A stretch of 64,000 bases of DNA from Myrica gale (GCA_963930655.1 OZ005610.1:17606001-17670000), one strand, 5' to 3'; shown: positions 9,864-21,315, counted from the stretch's first letter. The notes: generated from the sequence alone by a model not told the origin. Numbers and translations: made by a program.

Positions 9864-12698
9864 CAGTGGCGGAGCCAGAATTTTCTTGTTAGGGAGCCAG
9901 ACTAATTAAATAATATTATTAAAAATAAAATTCAAATATTATAGGACATAAAAAATTTGAAACAGTAATTTGTTTTAAGTTAACCTTGATTTAGAACTAA
10001 AAACAAGTACAGAAAAATTTATCTTTTCAACTTGATTGTATATATTCTCAAAAAAAGTACACAAAGCATATTGATTTCCTATTACAATCCACACAAAAAA
10101 GTACACAAAAACATACTAATTTCCTATTACAGAGCAACTCGACGACTCTTTAACGAGTCGAAATCATCTATTAACATTTATGTGTTAATATTTGCAACAA
10201 TTTCTTTCTCAATATATATAATTAATCACAGAATGTGCGAGAAATTCATCGTCATCTGTTGCGAAGTCTTGTTTTAATGATTTTCATGGCCGAAAAAACT
10301 CGCTCTATAGTAGTAGTTGTTGAAACTAGAAGAATTAATACAAGATGAATCAATCTATCAATAAAATAGAAAATCTTTGACTTTCTTGTTCCCACCAATT
10401 TTCGGAATAATTCAAAAATTGTAGACAAACTTTTGAAATCATCATTGCGTTTACAAGAGGCACCGACAATGTTAACAATGGAACTCAATTTTCTAAAACA
10501 TTGATGAAATGAAAATACTTCTCTTGATGCCGTAACTAATGCCAATTGTAATCGATGAGTCATACAATGCACATAATAAGCATAAGGAAAATCATTACAA
10601 ATAAGACTTGTAATCCATTCCATTCACCACGCATATTACTGGCACCATCATAACCTTGCCCGCGAACATTTTGTATATTGAGATTATGACGAACAAGAAC
10701 AACAAATATCTCATTCTTATGAGTTAAGACACTTGTATCTTTAACATGCACAATATAAAAAAAAATGTACTTTTAAACATCCTTCATTATCAACAAACCT
10801 CAAAATAAGAGCCATTTGTTCTCTTTTAGATTCATCCCGAGCTTCATCCACAATGATACATAATTTTGTCTCACCAATCTCTTCTCCAATTGTACTTCGC
10901 ACCCTAGTTGCCAAGACATGTAGAATCTCCTTTTGGACATGATGTGAAGTGTATTTAGCATTTCCAGGAGCATTTTCTAAGACAACTTCTTCAAAGTTCT
11001 TGTTATATTTCGATATAAGCTTTATCAACTCAAGAGCACATGCTTGATAAGTTAAATATCGAATACAATTGATTGGAGTTATCAATCGTAATTGATTGTC
11101 CCTTATTTGTGTTGAAGTTTACTTATCCATAACCCTATCAATATGCTGAGATTGGTTCATCAAAGCATCACAATACTTAAAAGAATTATTGTGAATGAAC
11201 ATGGATCTTTACCCATATGACTCAAAAAGGCACAATTATTGTCATCACGAAATTTTTTTCCAGTTACGGAATCCATCAATAGTGGATGCATTAGCTCCAG
11301 GACGTCCAGTCAGTTTTTTATTAAAAAGATAACATGACAGGCAATATGCAGCATCCTTTGAAGGAGAATATTCTAACCAAGAAAACATTTTATACCAGGA
11401 TGATTGAAATCGCTGAGGATGACTTTGAGGTCCAAAAAGTGGATATTCAGAACCATGAGAATGAGTGAACTAGTAGGGACCAACTTTAAGATAAGCTCAC
11501 CTAATTTCATCTTGTTGATTAATTGGATATTCCCATATCTGAGGACGTAATTCTTTGAAATTTAGTAGGACCTTGCTCAGGAATTTCTTGAGGTATAATT
11601 CTTTGAACTTTAGTAGGACCTTACTCAGGAATTGAAATTTGAGAATTAGACGTAGAAGAAGATACTTCTGAATTTGAGTCAGCACCAATTTTCCTAAAAA
11701 AAAGCATCAATCGTTTTTGACTTGCTCATTGATGCAATTTAAGACTCCAGAAAAATTATCTATTTATTAGTTTTAAGATTTTCCCATTAAACAACTCATG
11801 GCAAATTTTTTTTTCCTATCCTTATAACAAATTATCAATATAAGAGTAAAGAGATTATTATATTATCAATAAATTTTGATAAATTTATAACTAAATGGAC
11901 TCTAACACTTGTCTTTGACTAAATGGATACCGTTTGAAATTGAACCACCAAAGTGTCTATACAATAACAAAAATTACAATCAAAATGAGTGCAACCTAAT
12001 TTTACAATTCTTAAATCAGTAATTTCCCACAAATATTACCTAAGAACAAAATTTGCAGGCTCACAACTATTTAATTTGATGTAATCTATAGTTCGAAAAT
12101 AAAAAGTAAAAGATTAAAAAATTAACAATAACAACATATATAAAGAAAAGAGAAATGAGTTTTACTAAACATAAAAATTTCACAACTCTACACAGTTTGC
12201 AGTTGCATTCGGCACTTTGCATCAGTTCGGCCTTTGCAATTGCAGCAACTCGCTTTGAGACTTTGAGTGGAAGAGAGCAAGACGCAGAATGAGTAAGAGA
12301 TAACAAGGCAACACAAAAGATAGCAAGGCAATCCAACGGAAAATTGGATGACATTGGTGTGTGAGAGAAGCAACTTAGCGTGAGGAGGAAAAAATTTACA
12401 GACAAAAAATAACTTTTTGTCACTTCGCTCAGTGGGAGTAGCTATCACGTTGGCTGTGGGCTATGTTAAATGTTTAGCCGAACACCTATCACGTTACCTA
12501 GAAAAAAAGGGCACCTATCAAGTAACTCACGTTGGCAGTAGGCTTGTAGTTATTTTTTAGTGCTTTGCAATTTAAATGGAGATAAAATAAAAATTTAAAA
12601 TTTTGGAGGGAACCTCTAAATGTATATACCAAAAATTTTTTGTTACAAAACTTTTGGGGGGACCACGGCCCCCACTGGCCCCCCTCCCTCTGCCCCTG
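9864..12698 (-). mobile_element. hAT transposon with ZMYM/TTF-type transposase remnant
   Basis: The 2835-bp element starts CAGTGGCGGAGCCAGAA and ends with the complement of CAGGGGCAGAGGGAGGGG. Perfect 8-bp target duplications CCACCACG lie at 9856-9863 and 12699-12706, as expected for hAT. It sits just after the stop of the laccase fragment inside the Mutator-like element, so it is the younger insertion. The element at 19935-21687 has the same type of right and left ends. The non-coding part (11700-12570) is AT-rich with no supported gene. Confidence 0.85.
10252..11690 (-). pseudogene. hAT transposase, plant ZMYM/TTF zinc-finger type, decayed
   Basis: Reading leftward on the minus strand, pieces of one transposase are visible. 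A TTF-type zinc-finger region (about 11270-11400) includes a 'tGRPGAN' stretch and a 'nWKkF' segment. A DUF4371-like core holds GQGYDGASNMRGEWNGLQ (about 10620-10670) and the histidine-containing segment YAYYVHCMTHRLQLAL (about 10530-10580). The hATC dimerisation motif TTIERVFSAMK is at about 10270-10310. The family protein is usually 700-800 residues. Here several stops and shifts break it, and a large deletion joins the region after NIVGASCKRNDD to the hATC domain. It cannot be active as it stands. It belongs to the hAT element at 9864-12698. Confidence 0.8.
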
Positions 12699-13072
12699 CC
12701 ACCACGTCCATAAACCCAGTAACAGGGGTTGCTATTTTTCTCAATTTTTCTGTTGTATTTCCTCCATTTGGGAACCCAGTTTTTTTTAATCTGACGTGTT
12801 AGTGACGTGTCAAGAATGGGTGACGTGGGAGGTGATTGAACAACTAACTTGACATTCGTGGTTCCAGAGAACACGTGACATAATCTTATTGGTGCTGATG
12901 TTTTTAATTTTGCGACGTCAGCACTTAACGTTAGATTTTCAAACGGGAAGTGGACGGAGGGGCATATTGTGAATTCAAAGTTTACCTCAGAGGTATTAAA
13001 ACGACTTTGTTTACCACAAAGGTATATCTACAACTCGCGTATACCACAGGGGCATGAAATGTATTTAAGTCT

Positions 13073-13415
13073 TATATTAATTCTCATTAGTGAATTATGT
13101 AATTATGCACTGCGAGAAATATAGACCAGATATATATATCCCCCGCTCGAAGGTTTTGTCTTAACGTGCTTCCTGGAAACTTATCCATTAAAATTTGACA
13201 CGCAGTGTTGCACTACCCAATTTATTAGTTTGAAGAATTTGATTTTCGAAGACTTTTTGTGTCGTTGGGAGGCCGTACGACTATATCTTAAGGCATTGAA
13301 GATACGATGACTTTGTGATGTTGATTTATCGCCAGTGCGCTGTGCTAGCTTGACCAAGAAGAACTAATTAAACACTCTAATATAATATTGAGTTGAATCA
13401 GAAAATGGGAAAAGA
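13073..13415. repeat. 5' flank of germin locus, copy 1 (segmental duplicate)
   Basis: This stretch is collinear with 38396-38697, including 'gcgagaaatatagacc', 'cccgctcgaaggttttgtc', 'gatgttgatttatcgccag' and 'aagaagaactaattaaa'. It is non-coding in both copies. Confidence 0.65.
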
Positions 13416-13417
13416 AA

Positions 13418-14507
13418 ACATACTTTGCACCTCTGAATTATGGGGCATCTACACATTGCACCCTGATTTATCGATTTCGGTAGATTGAACCCTCAATCTT
13501 TAATGATTCGTCAATTTGCAGACTGGACTATGATTTGCCGTTATTTCTCACGGTAAACAATGCACATGCCGTCCAAGTACGTGACATGCCCCTGTTTACT
13601 TTTTTCCTTTGAGCAAAATACACTTTGCACCCCCCAATTGTGAGAGTCATAACACTTTGCACCCCTCAACTATGAAGGTACTAAAACTTTGCACCCCTGT
13701 CTTCCAATTTCGTCACATTTTCGTTGATTTGCACCTTACAAGCCAATTGACAGTTAAATGAGACAGTAAATTTGTCGTGTGTCGCCCACTTGATTCCAAT
13801 TGCTGAGAGATTCTGTGTTTTGTTTGCTGCTCTCGACTATCGACGCGTTATTGAACCATGAAGCTTTGCACGTGACACATTTACCGTCACATTTAACAGT
13901 AATTCGCTTGTTTGGTACAAATCCATGAAAATGTCACGAAATTGGAAGACAGAGTGCAAGTGTCAGTACCCCTATAATTGGGAGGTGCAAAGTGTCAGTA
14001 CCCCATAGTTGGGAGTGCAAATTGTATTTTCCCAAAAGGGCAAAATGGACATAACAAATAGAAGTGAATCACATGGACGACACATGGGTATTTACTGTCA
14101 CATTTAACAGCTAATTCGAATATGTGGTGCCACTACTAGGTCAAAAAACTGATGCTATAGCCTATAACAGCGGTTTTTTAGCGGCGATCGATGAGGCAAG
14201 AGCAAACGCTGCTATAATTATACCTGTAGCGACGATCAATGACCGCCACTAAATGTACCACTTTTAGCTGCATTTTGCGAAAAAACGCTGCTAAAGGGAG
14301 GCCTATAACGGCGGTCCCTGACACCATTTAGTAGCGTTTTTAGCGACCGCCGCTAAAAAGACCGCCGCTGTAGACCTGTTTTTTTTGTAGTGTATGCCAA
14401 TTGACGAATTTTAAAAGTTCATGGACTCAATGTCACGAAATCGTTAAATTGGGGTGTAAGGTGTAAATGCCCCATGGTTTAGGGGCGCAAAGTGTAATTT
14501 TTCAAAA
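13418..14507. mobile_element. Nested fold-back elements upstream of the germin-like gene
   Basis: The outer element has inverted ends: 'tactttgcacctctgaa' with 'atggggcat' at 13420-13480, complemented by 'gtaaatgccccatggtt' and 'gcgcaaagtgtaa' at 14450-14506. A second fold-back with 'cactttgcaccccccaatt'-type ends lies inside it at about 13616-14035. A CACTA MITE (14131-14392) is also inside. None of this is present in the paralogous region (38930-38990), so the insertions followed duplication or were lost there. No target duplication could be fixed. The long inverted ends and lack of coding are compatible with Mutator-like non-autonomous elements. Confidence 0.6.
14131..14392. mobile_element. 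CACTA MITE, TAGCAGCG family
   Basis: A 262-bp element bounded by CACTACTAGGTC and its complement-like end TTTTTTTTGTAGTG. The interior is packed with 'taacagcgg', 'cgctgctata' and 'gaccgccgctaaa' motifs in both orientations, the subterminal repeats of this family. It has no coding capacity. A 3-bp target duplication is not evident (tgc versus tat). Confidence 0.75.
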
Positions 14508-15179
14508 AGCAAAAGGACAAACAGAAGTCGAGAAATATTAGATGGGATTTATAGAAAGGACAAAAAGAAAAGAAAAGGGAGTACATATGTTTCGCTCACG
14601 TGAGCTATAGAAGAAACAATACCTTTAAAACATATATGACCACTAGAGCTTTTTCCCTGGTCTTTCAATTTTTTTACAAATTCTATGAAACCCTCCCAAA
14701 TCACATGTAGATTTTTGTTCCAATTAAATGGGTAAATAGAAATGTATCAGTTTGGACAAAGGCCGGGAAATTAAGAAGCAATACATTCGCGTGCTTTGCC
14801 GGCGCAACAAGCTGCTTGGCCGCCCAACTCATAAACAAGAATTGGTCTAGTCTACCAATTCTCTTCTTCTCTTTTTCGTATTTTGCTTTGTTTTTGGTGA
14901 TTATTAATTAAATTTGCCTAGATAAAACGACTCTTTGCAGAGTCTCCACTGACTAATTAAGCAGGTTCACGATTAGGTTTAAAGCGTTGAAATGGCGTGG
15001 CCCGGCCAATTACAATATAAGCACTTGTAAAGGAGTTTGTTGATGTAGGCATTAGAAGATGAATTTAATCGTGGTTTAAATTAATTAAATTAGTGCAGTA
15101 GTGGTTGAAAAACTTGGTCTAGCTAACCACTGAAGACTGCAAATGTTTTAAATTGACTGACAAGTTCAAGGCTTTTATC

Positions 15180-15187
15180 TATAAATA
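15180..15187 (+). promoter_or_regulatory. TATA box of the germin-like gene
   Basis: TATAAATA lies 93 bases upstream of the chosen start codon, a normal distance for a plant promoter with a short leader. The same octamer is conserved at 39690-39697 upstream of the pseudogene copy. The flanks are also conserved between copies back to about 14510. Confidence 0.7.
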
Positions 15188-15272
15188 GACGTGTTTCCCA
15201 TAGAAGATATCTCATCCCTCGCAAAAGAGCTATACCGAAATAGACTCCGAAGCCTAGCTACACAGCCTAAGT

Positions 15273-16133
15273 ATGATGAAAGGAGTCCCTAATTTCCTTC
15301 TTGTTACTGCTCTCTTGTCCCTGGCAGCCTGCTTTGTCTCTGCCTACGATCCAAGCCCACTTCAGGACTTCTGTGTAGCAATTGATGACCCCAAGGCTGG
15401 TGGTAAGTATATATATATATATATAGCAGTTAATTAATTAGTTGTTTTTTCTTAGCTTTTCAATTATGGTTAGCATGTTCAGTAAATATATATTCATCAT
15501 ACTCTTCTTATTACAAAGGCTATTGATCAGCAATGGTTACTTATTTTCGTATTTTATTTACGTAAAGATTTCTTCCATGCAGTTTTCGTGAACGGAAAGT
15601 TTTGCAAGGACCCAAAGCTGGTCAATGCTAATGATTTCTTCTTCTCGGGAATCCAGATTCCTAGAAACACATCAAACCCAGTAGGGTCCACTGTCACTCC
15701 TGTGAACATGGCGCAAATAGTTGGACTCAACACTCTTGGAATATCCTTGGCCCGCATTGACTATGGACCATACGGCCTAAACCCTCCCCACACTCATCCT
15801 CGTGGAAGTGAGATCCTTGCAGTCCTTGAGGGATCACTTTATGTCGGTTTTGTCACATCAAACCCAGATAACCGTCTCATTACCAAAGTCTTAAACAAAG
15901 GAGATGTCTTTGTGTTCCCAATTGGGCTCATTCATTTCCAGTTCAATGTGGGGTACAGTAATGCCGTCGCCCTCGCTGGTCTCAGCAGCCAGAATCCAGG
16001 CGTCATAACAATAGCCAATGCTGTTTTCGGATCCAACCCTCCTATCAATCCAGATGTTCTCAGCAAGGCGTTCCAAGTTGACAAGAAGATGACTGACTAT
16101 CTTCAGACACAGTTCTGGTGGGACAACAATTAG
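15273..16133 (+). CDS. Germin-like protein, subfamily 1 (two exons)
   Basis: Exons 15273-15402 and 15583-16133 flank a 180-bp GT...AG intron (15403-15582; donor GTAAGT, acceptor ATGCAG) and encode 226 residues, the usual germin length. Germin-like proteins are secreted apoplastic cupins forming Mn-binding oligomers; family members have superoxide dismutase or oxalate oxidase activity or bind cell-wall partners in stress responses. Residues 1-24 are a signal peptide (hydrophobic core [16 protein letters not shown], then YDPSPLQD). Cys34 and Cys51 fit the conserved disulphide. The cupin boxes are HTHPRGSEI (His113, His115, Glu120) and [18 protein letters not shown] (His161), giving all four metal ligands. 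A KGD tripeptide (149-151) and an N-glycosylation site (Asn72, NTS) are present. The start is the first of two adjacent ATGs in frame with the signal peptide. Expression and enzyme activity cannot be read from sequence. A broken paralogue lies at 39784-40620. Confidence 0.95.
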
Positions 16134-16600
16134 AAATGCTTATCAAAATGCAATGAAGATCTCTCCCAACGTTTGCTATATATACATGTTTACCAGAGAA
16201 TCCTACAAAACAATAAACTGGTGACTTATATTATTGTATCTCTCCATAGGGGGATTCGAAGACTATATAATATTATTCCGGTTATGTTTGTTTGCTGGCA
16301 CTTTTTTTCTCTCTCTCTCTAAAACAAAAACGAAGAAACAAGAGTATTGGGGGTTAAGTACGTGAAGGACATAACTCCTCTCTAGTTGGCACCTAGGATC
16401 ATGAAAGGGTCGATTCTAATTGGCAATTGGTTCTACTTATTGAAATAGCACCAACTTGTACTGAACTGACCTTTTCTTGCTGCTTAAAGATGATGCGTCC
16501 CATAGCCTAGAGTCAAGAAGACTTGCATCACGGTTAAAATTGATCACTTTGTCAAAAACCACTAATTATAATATCCGGTAGAGCATATTTGTTGAGACTG
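16134..16600. repeat. 3' flank of germin locus, copy 1
   Basis: Collinear with 40621-41060, including 'cctctctagttggcac'-like and 'catgaaagggtcgattcta' stretches. Similarity fades near 16600, which marks the right limit of the segmental duplication. Confidence 0.65.
16212..16217 (+). terminator. Polyadenylation signal of the germin-like gene
   Basis: AATAAA lies 79 bases after the stop codon. It is conserved at 40678-40683 downstream of the pseudogene. The cleavage site itself cannot be placed. Confidence 0.6.
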
Positions 16601-17697
16601 CTTCACGATTCAAAGTTTAATTAGGGGTGGGTTTTAACGGATTACGCAAGCTCCGGTGCTGGGCATTCCAATATGTCGGAGGTCTCTAATAATAATCATC
16701 AAACTCCAATAATTTTCCTTGGTCAAAGTACAAACAAAAAATCGCACCACCGTTCGCTTGTTGGTGGCAATAGCATAAATGGCAATTATAGAGTAGAAAA
16801 TGTTAATTTTTTCTTAATTTCTCCTTTTAATTTTTTATTGGTTTACAGTAATGGTAATGTAGGTGTTTCTTATATGAGAAGGAATTCGAAAGAAGGTTTT
16901 GTTTATAATTAAAACTATTAAAATATTTATGTAAAAGGTTGTAAATTTTTTTAAAGATATTTCATTTTTTTTAGAGTTCATAAAAAGGTGTAGAAAGATA
17001 TTATTTACTGTAATTTTTTAATAAAAAGATATTGAAAATTAGTGGAAAAATATAAAGAGATAATATTTATTAAAAAAAATTTAAAAAATAATATTTATTA
17101 AATGATATTTTAGATGTTGATTTCGTAAATTTATTGCATTCATTCTATCTTATAATACTTTTTCAAACCAACATCTCCAGATGGCTGACAAATACAAAAA
17201 TATGTCCCTATCACTTCCTCACGAGATCCATCCGTCGAACAGTCCGACAACACAAACAATTATAAATTATTTATATAGACACATAAACAGCACCATAACT
17301 TCATTTACTCCATCAACAGAAGCAGCACTGCAACAAAATGAAGATCCAGGAATCCAAGACAAGAGTACGGGTTCTCCGTTCCCGACTCATATCAATCAAT
17401 CTTAGTTTAGCTCACAGCACAATATCTCTCTGCGTTTAATGATGTTGTTGCCGCTATATTTTTTCTAGAAGGATTTAGAAGGCAGCCGTCCTAAAAAAAT
17501 GGAGCCACTGCAGTTTTCATATTTTACTTTTGTTAAGTACTGACAAAAAATTTTCCTTTTATTAAACACCCACTCGCTCCTATACAACTTAACTGAATCA
17601 ATCATGCCCCTCTCAGGATTTCTTTGTTTCAGAACAAGGGTAATATACAAAAAATTTAACATTTCACAAAAATACGAAGAAAAGTTCATAAAAAAAA
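16601..17697. other. AT-rich stretch without a recognised gene
   Basis: Two short open frames (16673-16912, 79 codons; 17181-17405, 74 codons) have no domain I recognise. From 16910 to 17150 the sequence is extremely AT-rich. A TATA-like run (17264-17275), a leader-like stretch and an ATG at 17338 opening a 33-codon frame could be the 5' end of a lost gene, but the evidence is weak. Confidence 0.35.
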
Positions 17698-17950
17698 GGG
17701 TTAAATGTATGTCATGCCCCTGTGGTATGCGGTAATAGCAAATATGCCCCTGAGGTAAATAAAGTCATTTTCATACCCCTGAGGTAAACATTTAGGAGCA
17801 AATATGTCCTTTCGTTATGTTTACCTCGGGAGTATGAAAGGGCATATTTGCTCCTGAATGTTTACCTCAGGGGTATGAAAAAGACTTTGTTTACTTCAGG
17901 GGCATATTTGCTATTACCGCATACCAAAGGGCATGACATGCATTTAACCC
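17698..17950. mobile_element. Small fold-back element, GGGTTAAATG family
   Basis: 253 bp, almost entirely an inverted repeat: it begins GGGTTAAATGTATGTCATGC and ends with the complement 'gcatgacatgcatttaaccc'. Each arm carries 'tgtggtatgcggtaatagca' or its complement. The insertion lies in an A-rich target (runs of A on both sides), so a 9-bp duplication is plausible but not distinctive. A larger relative is at 46458-47199, and the Mutator-like element at 8797-13071 has related ends. Confidence 0.75.
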
Positions 17951-18325
17951 AAAAAAAATCATAATACCAATTCCGCACCAGTGTTGAAATGATCTTGAAC
18001 CCGATGTGTAGCAAGTAGTCAAACGTGTATGATTTTTTTTTGTCGATTTCAATTTTTTTCTGCAAAACAAAGAAAATGATACTTGAAACGTTTAATAAAT
18101 TATAAAGAAAGGTGAAGAATTATTTACCACATTTAATAAAATATAACCTAGCTATGGGAAGCCAACCCCAGACGGACATTTCAACAATCATTTGCAAACG
18201 ATTCGTGTCGTGCATCGAATAATTTTCAAGCAAATGCATCTACGGGATGCCTCAACATAATCCCATCATCTTTTGGTTTGTCTTTTTGCCCAACTTGTGT
18301 AACTCAGATCATATTCGTTTATGAA
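17951..18325. other. Unassigned spacer
   Basis: About 375 bases between two DNA elements. I see no supported open frame or repeat. Confidence 0.35.
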
Positions 18326-18525
18326 CAGTGGCGGATCCAGGATCCAATTTGAAGGGGGTCGAATACATAAGGCGAAATGACAAAAAAAAAATTTCAACGT
18401 AATCTAAAAAATGTCTTAGTTAAAATATCGAAAATTAAGGATTAAAAAGCTTTAAAAATTTTAAAATATAAGTACGTACTATTTGCTAATATTGAAAGTG
18501 GCAATTAGATCCTACTAATTTTCAT

Positions 18526-18576
<51 letters not shown>

Positions 18577-19544
18577 AAATGATAGTTTGAGCAGCAGGAA
18601 CTCCACAGAAATTCAAGGGCATGAAAAATCCTAAATAAACAAAAACCAGCTAAATAATTTATTCGGGACCCAAAAATATGAGTGGGTTTCTATTTATTTT
18701 CAAAAAAAATAGAAATTTTTAGGTAGAAACCTCTATAGCCCTAAGATATCCAAATCAATTCAATCTCATCCTCCAACAATTTCACAACTCACAAAATTTC
18801 AAACCGTAAAGCATTTTTAGCATACTAAATAAATGAATTTTTCTACTGAATTGTAGAGAGAAAATCTTGGATAGAGGGACATATTAGGGGTCGAAGGTCC
18901 AACAATTTTCAAGTGTAAAATCTCGAGTATCCTACAAAAATTGAAACCGTCAAAAATCTAAATAATGAGATTGAGAGAGAGCTGAGAGTCAAGGGGGATA
19001 TACACTAGAATTTTCAGTATCAAGTACTACAAAAATAGTATGGACAAAAATAACTGAGAAGTATTGCATTATAATTCCTATAATAGTGTGGAGAATTTGC
19101 TGTTAACTATAAATTGCCCAAATTGTTCAATAAATTGCCAGTGTCCTATAGGCTACCAGGGGATTTACCATCGTTAGTATTCAATTGCAAATACATTAAT
19201 TAGGTTTGATAAAAGCACTAGTTGCCTCACAATGTCCAGTTAAGATGCAAATATCAAATTGTCAAGTAAAAGGAGGTCCGCATTTGCCAAGTAAAAACCA
19301 TCTGACATTTCTCTGGCACCTTTAACCGGCCAAGGCTACTGAAAGTAGAGGCAATCAATACACACTTGAAATCAGGCCCTGCAAGCTTAAAACTAGGGTT
19401 GGCCTGGGCCTATGGGGATCGGGCTCCCATAGGCCCATACCAACTTATAATAAAAAAAAAAAAAAATTTTGCATATAATAAATTTTTTTGGCAGATCCAA
19501 TGGGGGGCGCCCGCCCAGGGCCGCACCCCCTGGATCAGCCTGTG
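18326..19544. mobile_element. Non-autonomous hAT element
   Basis: 1219 bp, starting CAGTGGCGGATCCAGGATCC and ending with the complement of CACAGGCTGATCCAGGGGG. The 8-bp target duplication TTTATGAA is perfect (18318-18325 and 19545-19552). A (TA)22 microsatellite lies at 18528-18572. There is no transposase frame. The left terminus matches the hAT at 9864, so it may have been mobilised by that type of transposase. Confidence 0.8.
18528..18572. repeat. (TA)n microsatellite
   Basis: An uninterrupted TA run of about 45 bases inside the hAT element. Confidence 0.95.
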
Positions 19545-19552
19545 TTTATGAA

Positions 19553-19934
19553 TAAGTGGTTCTGCATTAAATCTACGGTCTCAAACACCACATTCTAACA
19601 TTTTTAGAAGAGCATCGGATCTGACCATGCCTATCAGCGCTTGGTCTTGCGATGACAAAAAAATTGACTGACCCCAAATGTATAACAATCACCCCATCTA
19701 TCTATTTCGTTAATCCAACTTTTTATACATAGCAGATACCTATCAATACAATATTTCAAACAAAGAACATATATGTCATTCTAACACCTTATATTCCAAC
19801 CTTATAGTAGGTACGCTCAATCCCATTCGAGATTGTAAATAACCAATTTGTAATGTCGGGTTTTGAGCAATCGTACGTGTCAATGAAATATTCGGTAGCA
19901 TCTACCCTGAGTCCTTCAGGTGCACCCATTAGCA
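19553..19934. other. Unassigned sequence between two hAT elements
   Basis: The right half (19789-19934, minus strand) keeps an open frame of about 45 codons that reads up to the hAT boundary. On removing the hAT (19935-21687), the flank continues at 21696. I do not recognise the product. It may be the remnant of a host or transposon gene split by the insertion. Confidence 0.3.
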
Positions 19935-20299
19935 CAGGGGCAGAGGGAGGGGAGGCGAAGGGTATCGGCCGATACCCTTCGCCCCCAAAAAACAATTTTT
20001 TACATGGTGTTCCCAGGCCGACACCCCTCAGGCCCAGGCCAACTACAATCATTGCGCATTTGCATTATTAGTTGAATTTTATTGCTCAGACCTTTACGTC
20101 AATTGGTCTTTTGCTAATCACTTGTATAGTGATTGGGTCCAACTAAAAACGGATTCCTCCTGCCGGCATGAAACTTGTGCGCATAAAGGCTTTAGGTAAC
20201 TTCAAAAATTATGCTTCAAGGACTACATTATCCATGTTGGGAAGCTATCTGTAGGCATAAGGAAGTTTGGGGCTTGGGTCACTGGTGTTTTTATGGTTT

Positions 20300-20480
20300 G
20301 AATCGCACCCTAATATTTAAATTGGGCTGAAGCTCTGGCTGCTAAGTACCTTAAAGGCAATACTCTTTTGACAGCTCCAGCTCCTCAAGGGAGGTCGTGG
20401 ATTTGGCAGGGCATCTTTGCAACCGAGGAGATTCTCAGAACTAGTTTCGGCTATGTTGTTAATAATGGTTGTAAGATTAA
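20300..20480 (+). pseudogene. Possible L1-type LINE fragment
   Basis: One frame reads an alanine-rich AEALAAKYLKGN stretch followed by GRSWIWQGIFATEEILR. This resembles the segment between the reverse transcriptase thumb and the zf-RVT domain of plant L1-type elements (AKY...W.WksI...l). It is short, lacks the catalytic region and has stops on both sides. The assignment rests on this motif only. Confidence 0.4.
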
Positions 20481-21190
20481 ATCGAATAAGTCCTAATGTC
20501 CTTAATGTACATCAAGGACATTATCGTCGATTTGCTTATAGAAAAAAAATCCATGGTCACAATGTGCCGGAGAAATGTCCTTAGAAGATGTCGAGGCTCT
20601 AGTTGTCGTCCATCTCTGCTTTCCACTCGCAATATGCCCTGAATCTTATTACTCAGAGCCATGAAGAGATGAAGTGGGGGCTAAGTGCAGTTCTTAAAAT
20701 CAAAATTATGAATAGAAATTAAAATTCTCTTTTAACAAAGAAATATTCTGTCCAAGGGAACTGCAGAGTTTTTATCTCTGGGCAGTGGACTCCCAACAGG
20801 GATGGGTAGATAGGAGATTTCTGGCTGTTGGTAGAAAATCCTAATGGCAACTGGTAAACATGAAAAATATCCACATTCAGAAGTATATTTCAAAAATGAT
20901 AAATTCCTTCAACACACCAAAATCCACATCCGCTTTTGCATACATGAAAAAGATCAGGTACCAAAAGTATGCCAATAGACGAGTTTGCAGTTCCACATAG
21001 AGAATAAAAAAAATAGACCAAAGGAACTAATGAGTAATGAGGGTCTATATTCCCAACTAAAACTAAAAATCTGTGCCAAAACTAAAAATCTTAGAATGAA
21101 GGCCCTTCGTGATTACTCTGGCAGGGGATCAAAACTAAAAATATTTTCACAAGTCGGCAGACATAATTGCTGATTTGATTACTCTGACAG

Positions 21191-21315
21191 GCGATCAAAT
21201 TGAAGAATTTTAACCAATTTGTGAAGTTCAAAGTGACAAAGCAACTATAGAAATAACAAGTCGTTACACAGGAAGAGTTGCTCAAATTCTCTATGTTCCC
21301 GGTGACATTGTTAAG
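21191..21315 (+). pseudogene. Captured exon: lipoyl domain of branched-chain acyltransferase E2
   Basis: A 125-base exon-like block is bounded by an AG acceptor (21189-21190, after a pyrimidine-rich run) and a GT donor (21316-21317). It encodes GDQIEEF, a stop, then PICEVQSDKATIEITSRY and on to VPGDIVK. This matches the N-terminal lipoyl domain of plant mitochondrial BCE2, the dihydrolipoyl acyltransferase core of the branched-chain 2-oxoacid dehydrogenase complex. The lysine of SDKA is the position that carries lipoate. A TAA replaces the codon after EEF. Splice sites on both sides show capture from genomic DNA, not from mRNA. A degenerate second copy of the acceptor region ('gattactctggcaggggatc') lies about 77 bases upstream. 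The exon sits inside the hAT element at 19935-21687. Confidence 0.8.

Larger units (their letters stand above)
8797..13071. mobile_element. Mutator-like element carrying a laccase fragment (Pack-MULE type)
   Basis: The two ends are long inverted repeats: 8797-9080 ('ggtttaaatgcacctcatg', then 'ccctgtggtat') complements 12780-13071. A perfect 9-bp target duplication TTATATTAA lies at 8788-8796 and 13072-13080, the size expected for Mutator superfamily elements. The paralogous site near 38390-38400 has a single 'ttatatgaa' and no insert. The element lacks its own transposase. It contains a piece of a host laccase gene (9203-9838), and within that a later hAT insertion (9864-12698). A (C)20 run sits at about 9133-9152. 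Gene fragment, long inverted repeats and 9-bp duplication together fit a Pack-MULE. Confidence 0.8.

Noticed and set aside
12572..12874. Gly/Arg-rich minus-strand open frame
   Set aside because: Produced by the C-rich hAT terminus; it crosses the target duplication and has no domain.
15554..16076. Minus-strand open frames over germin exon 2
   Set aside because: Antisense shadows of the germin-like coding exon.
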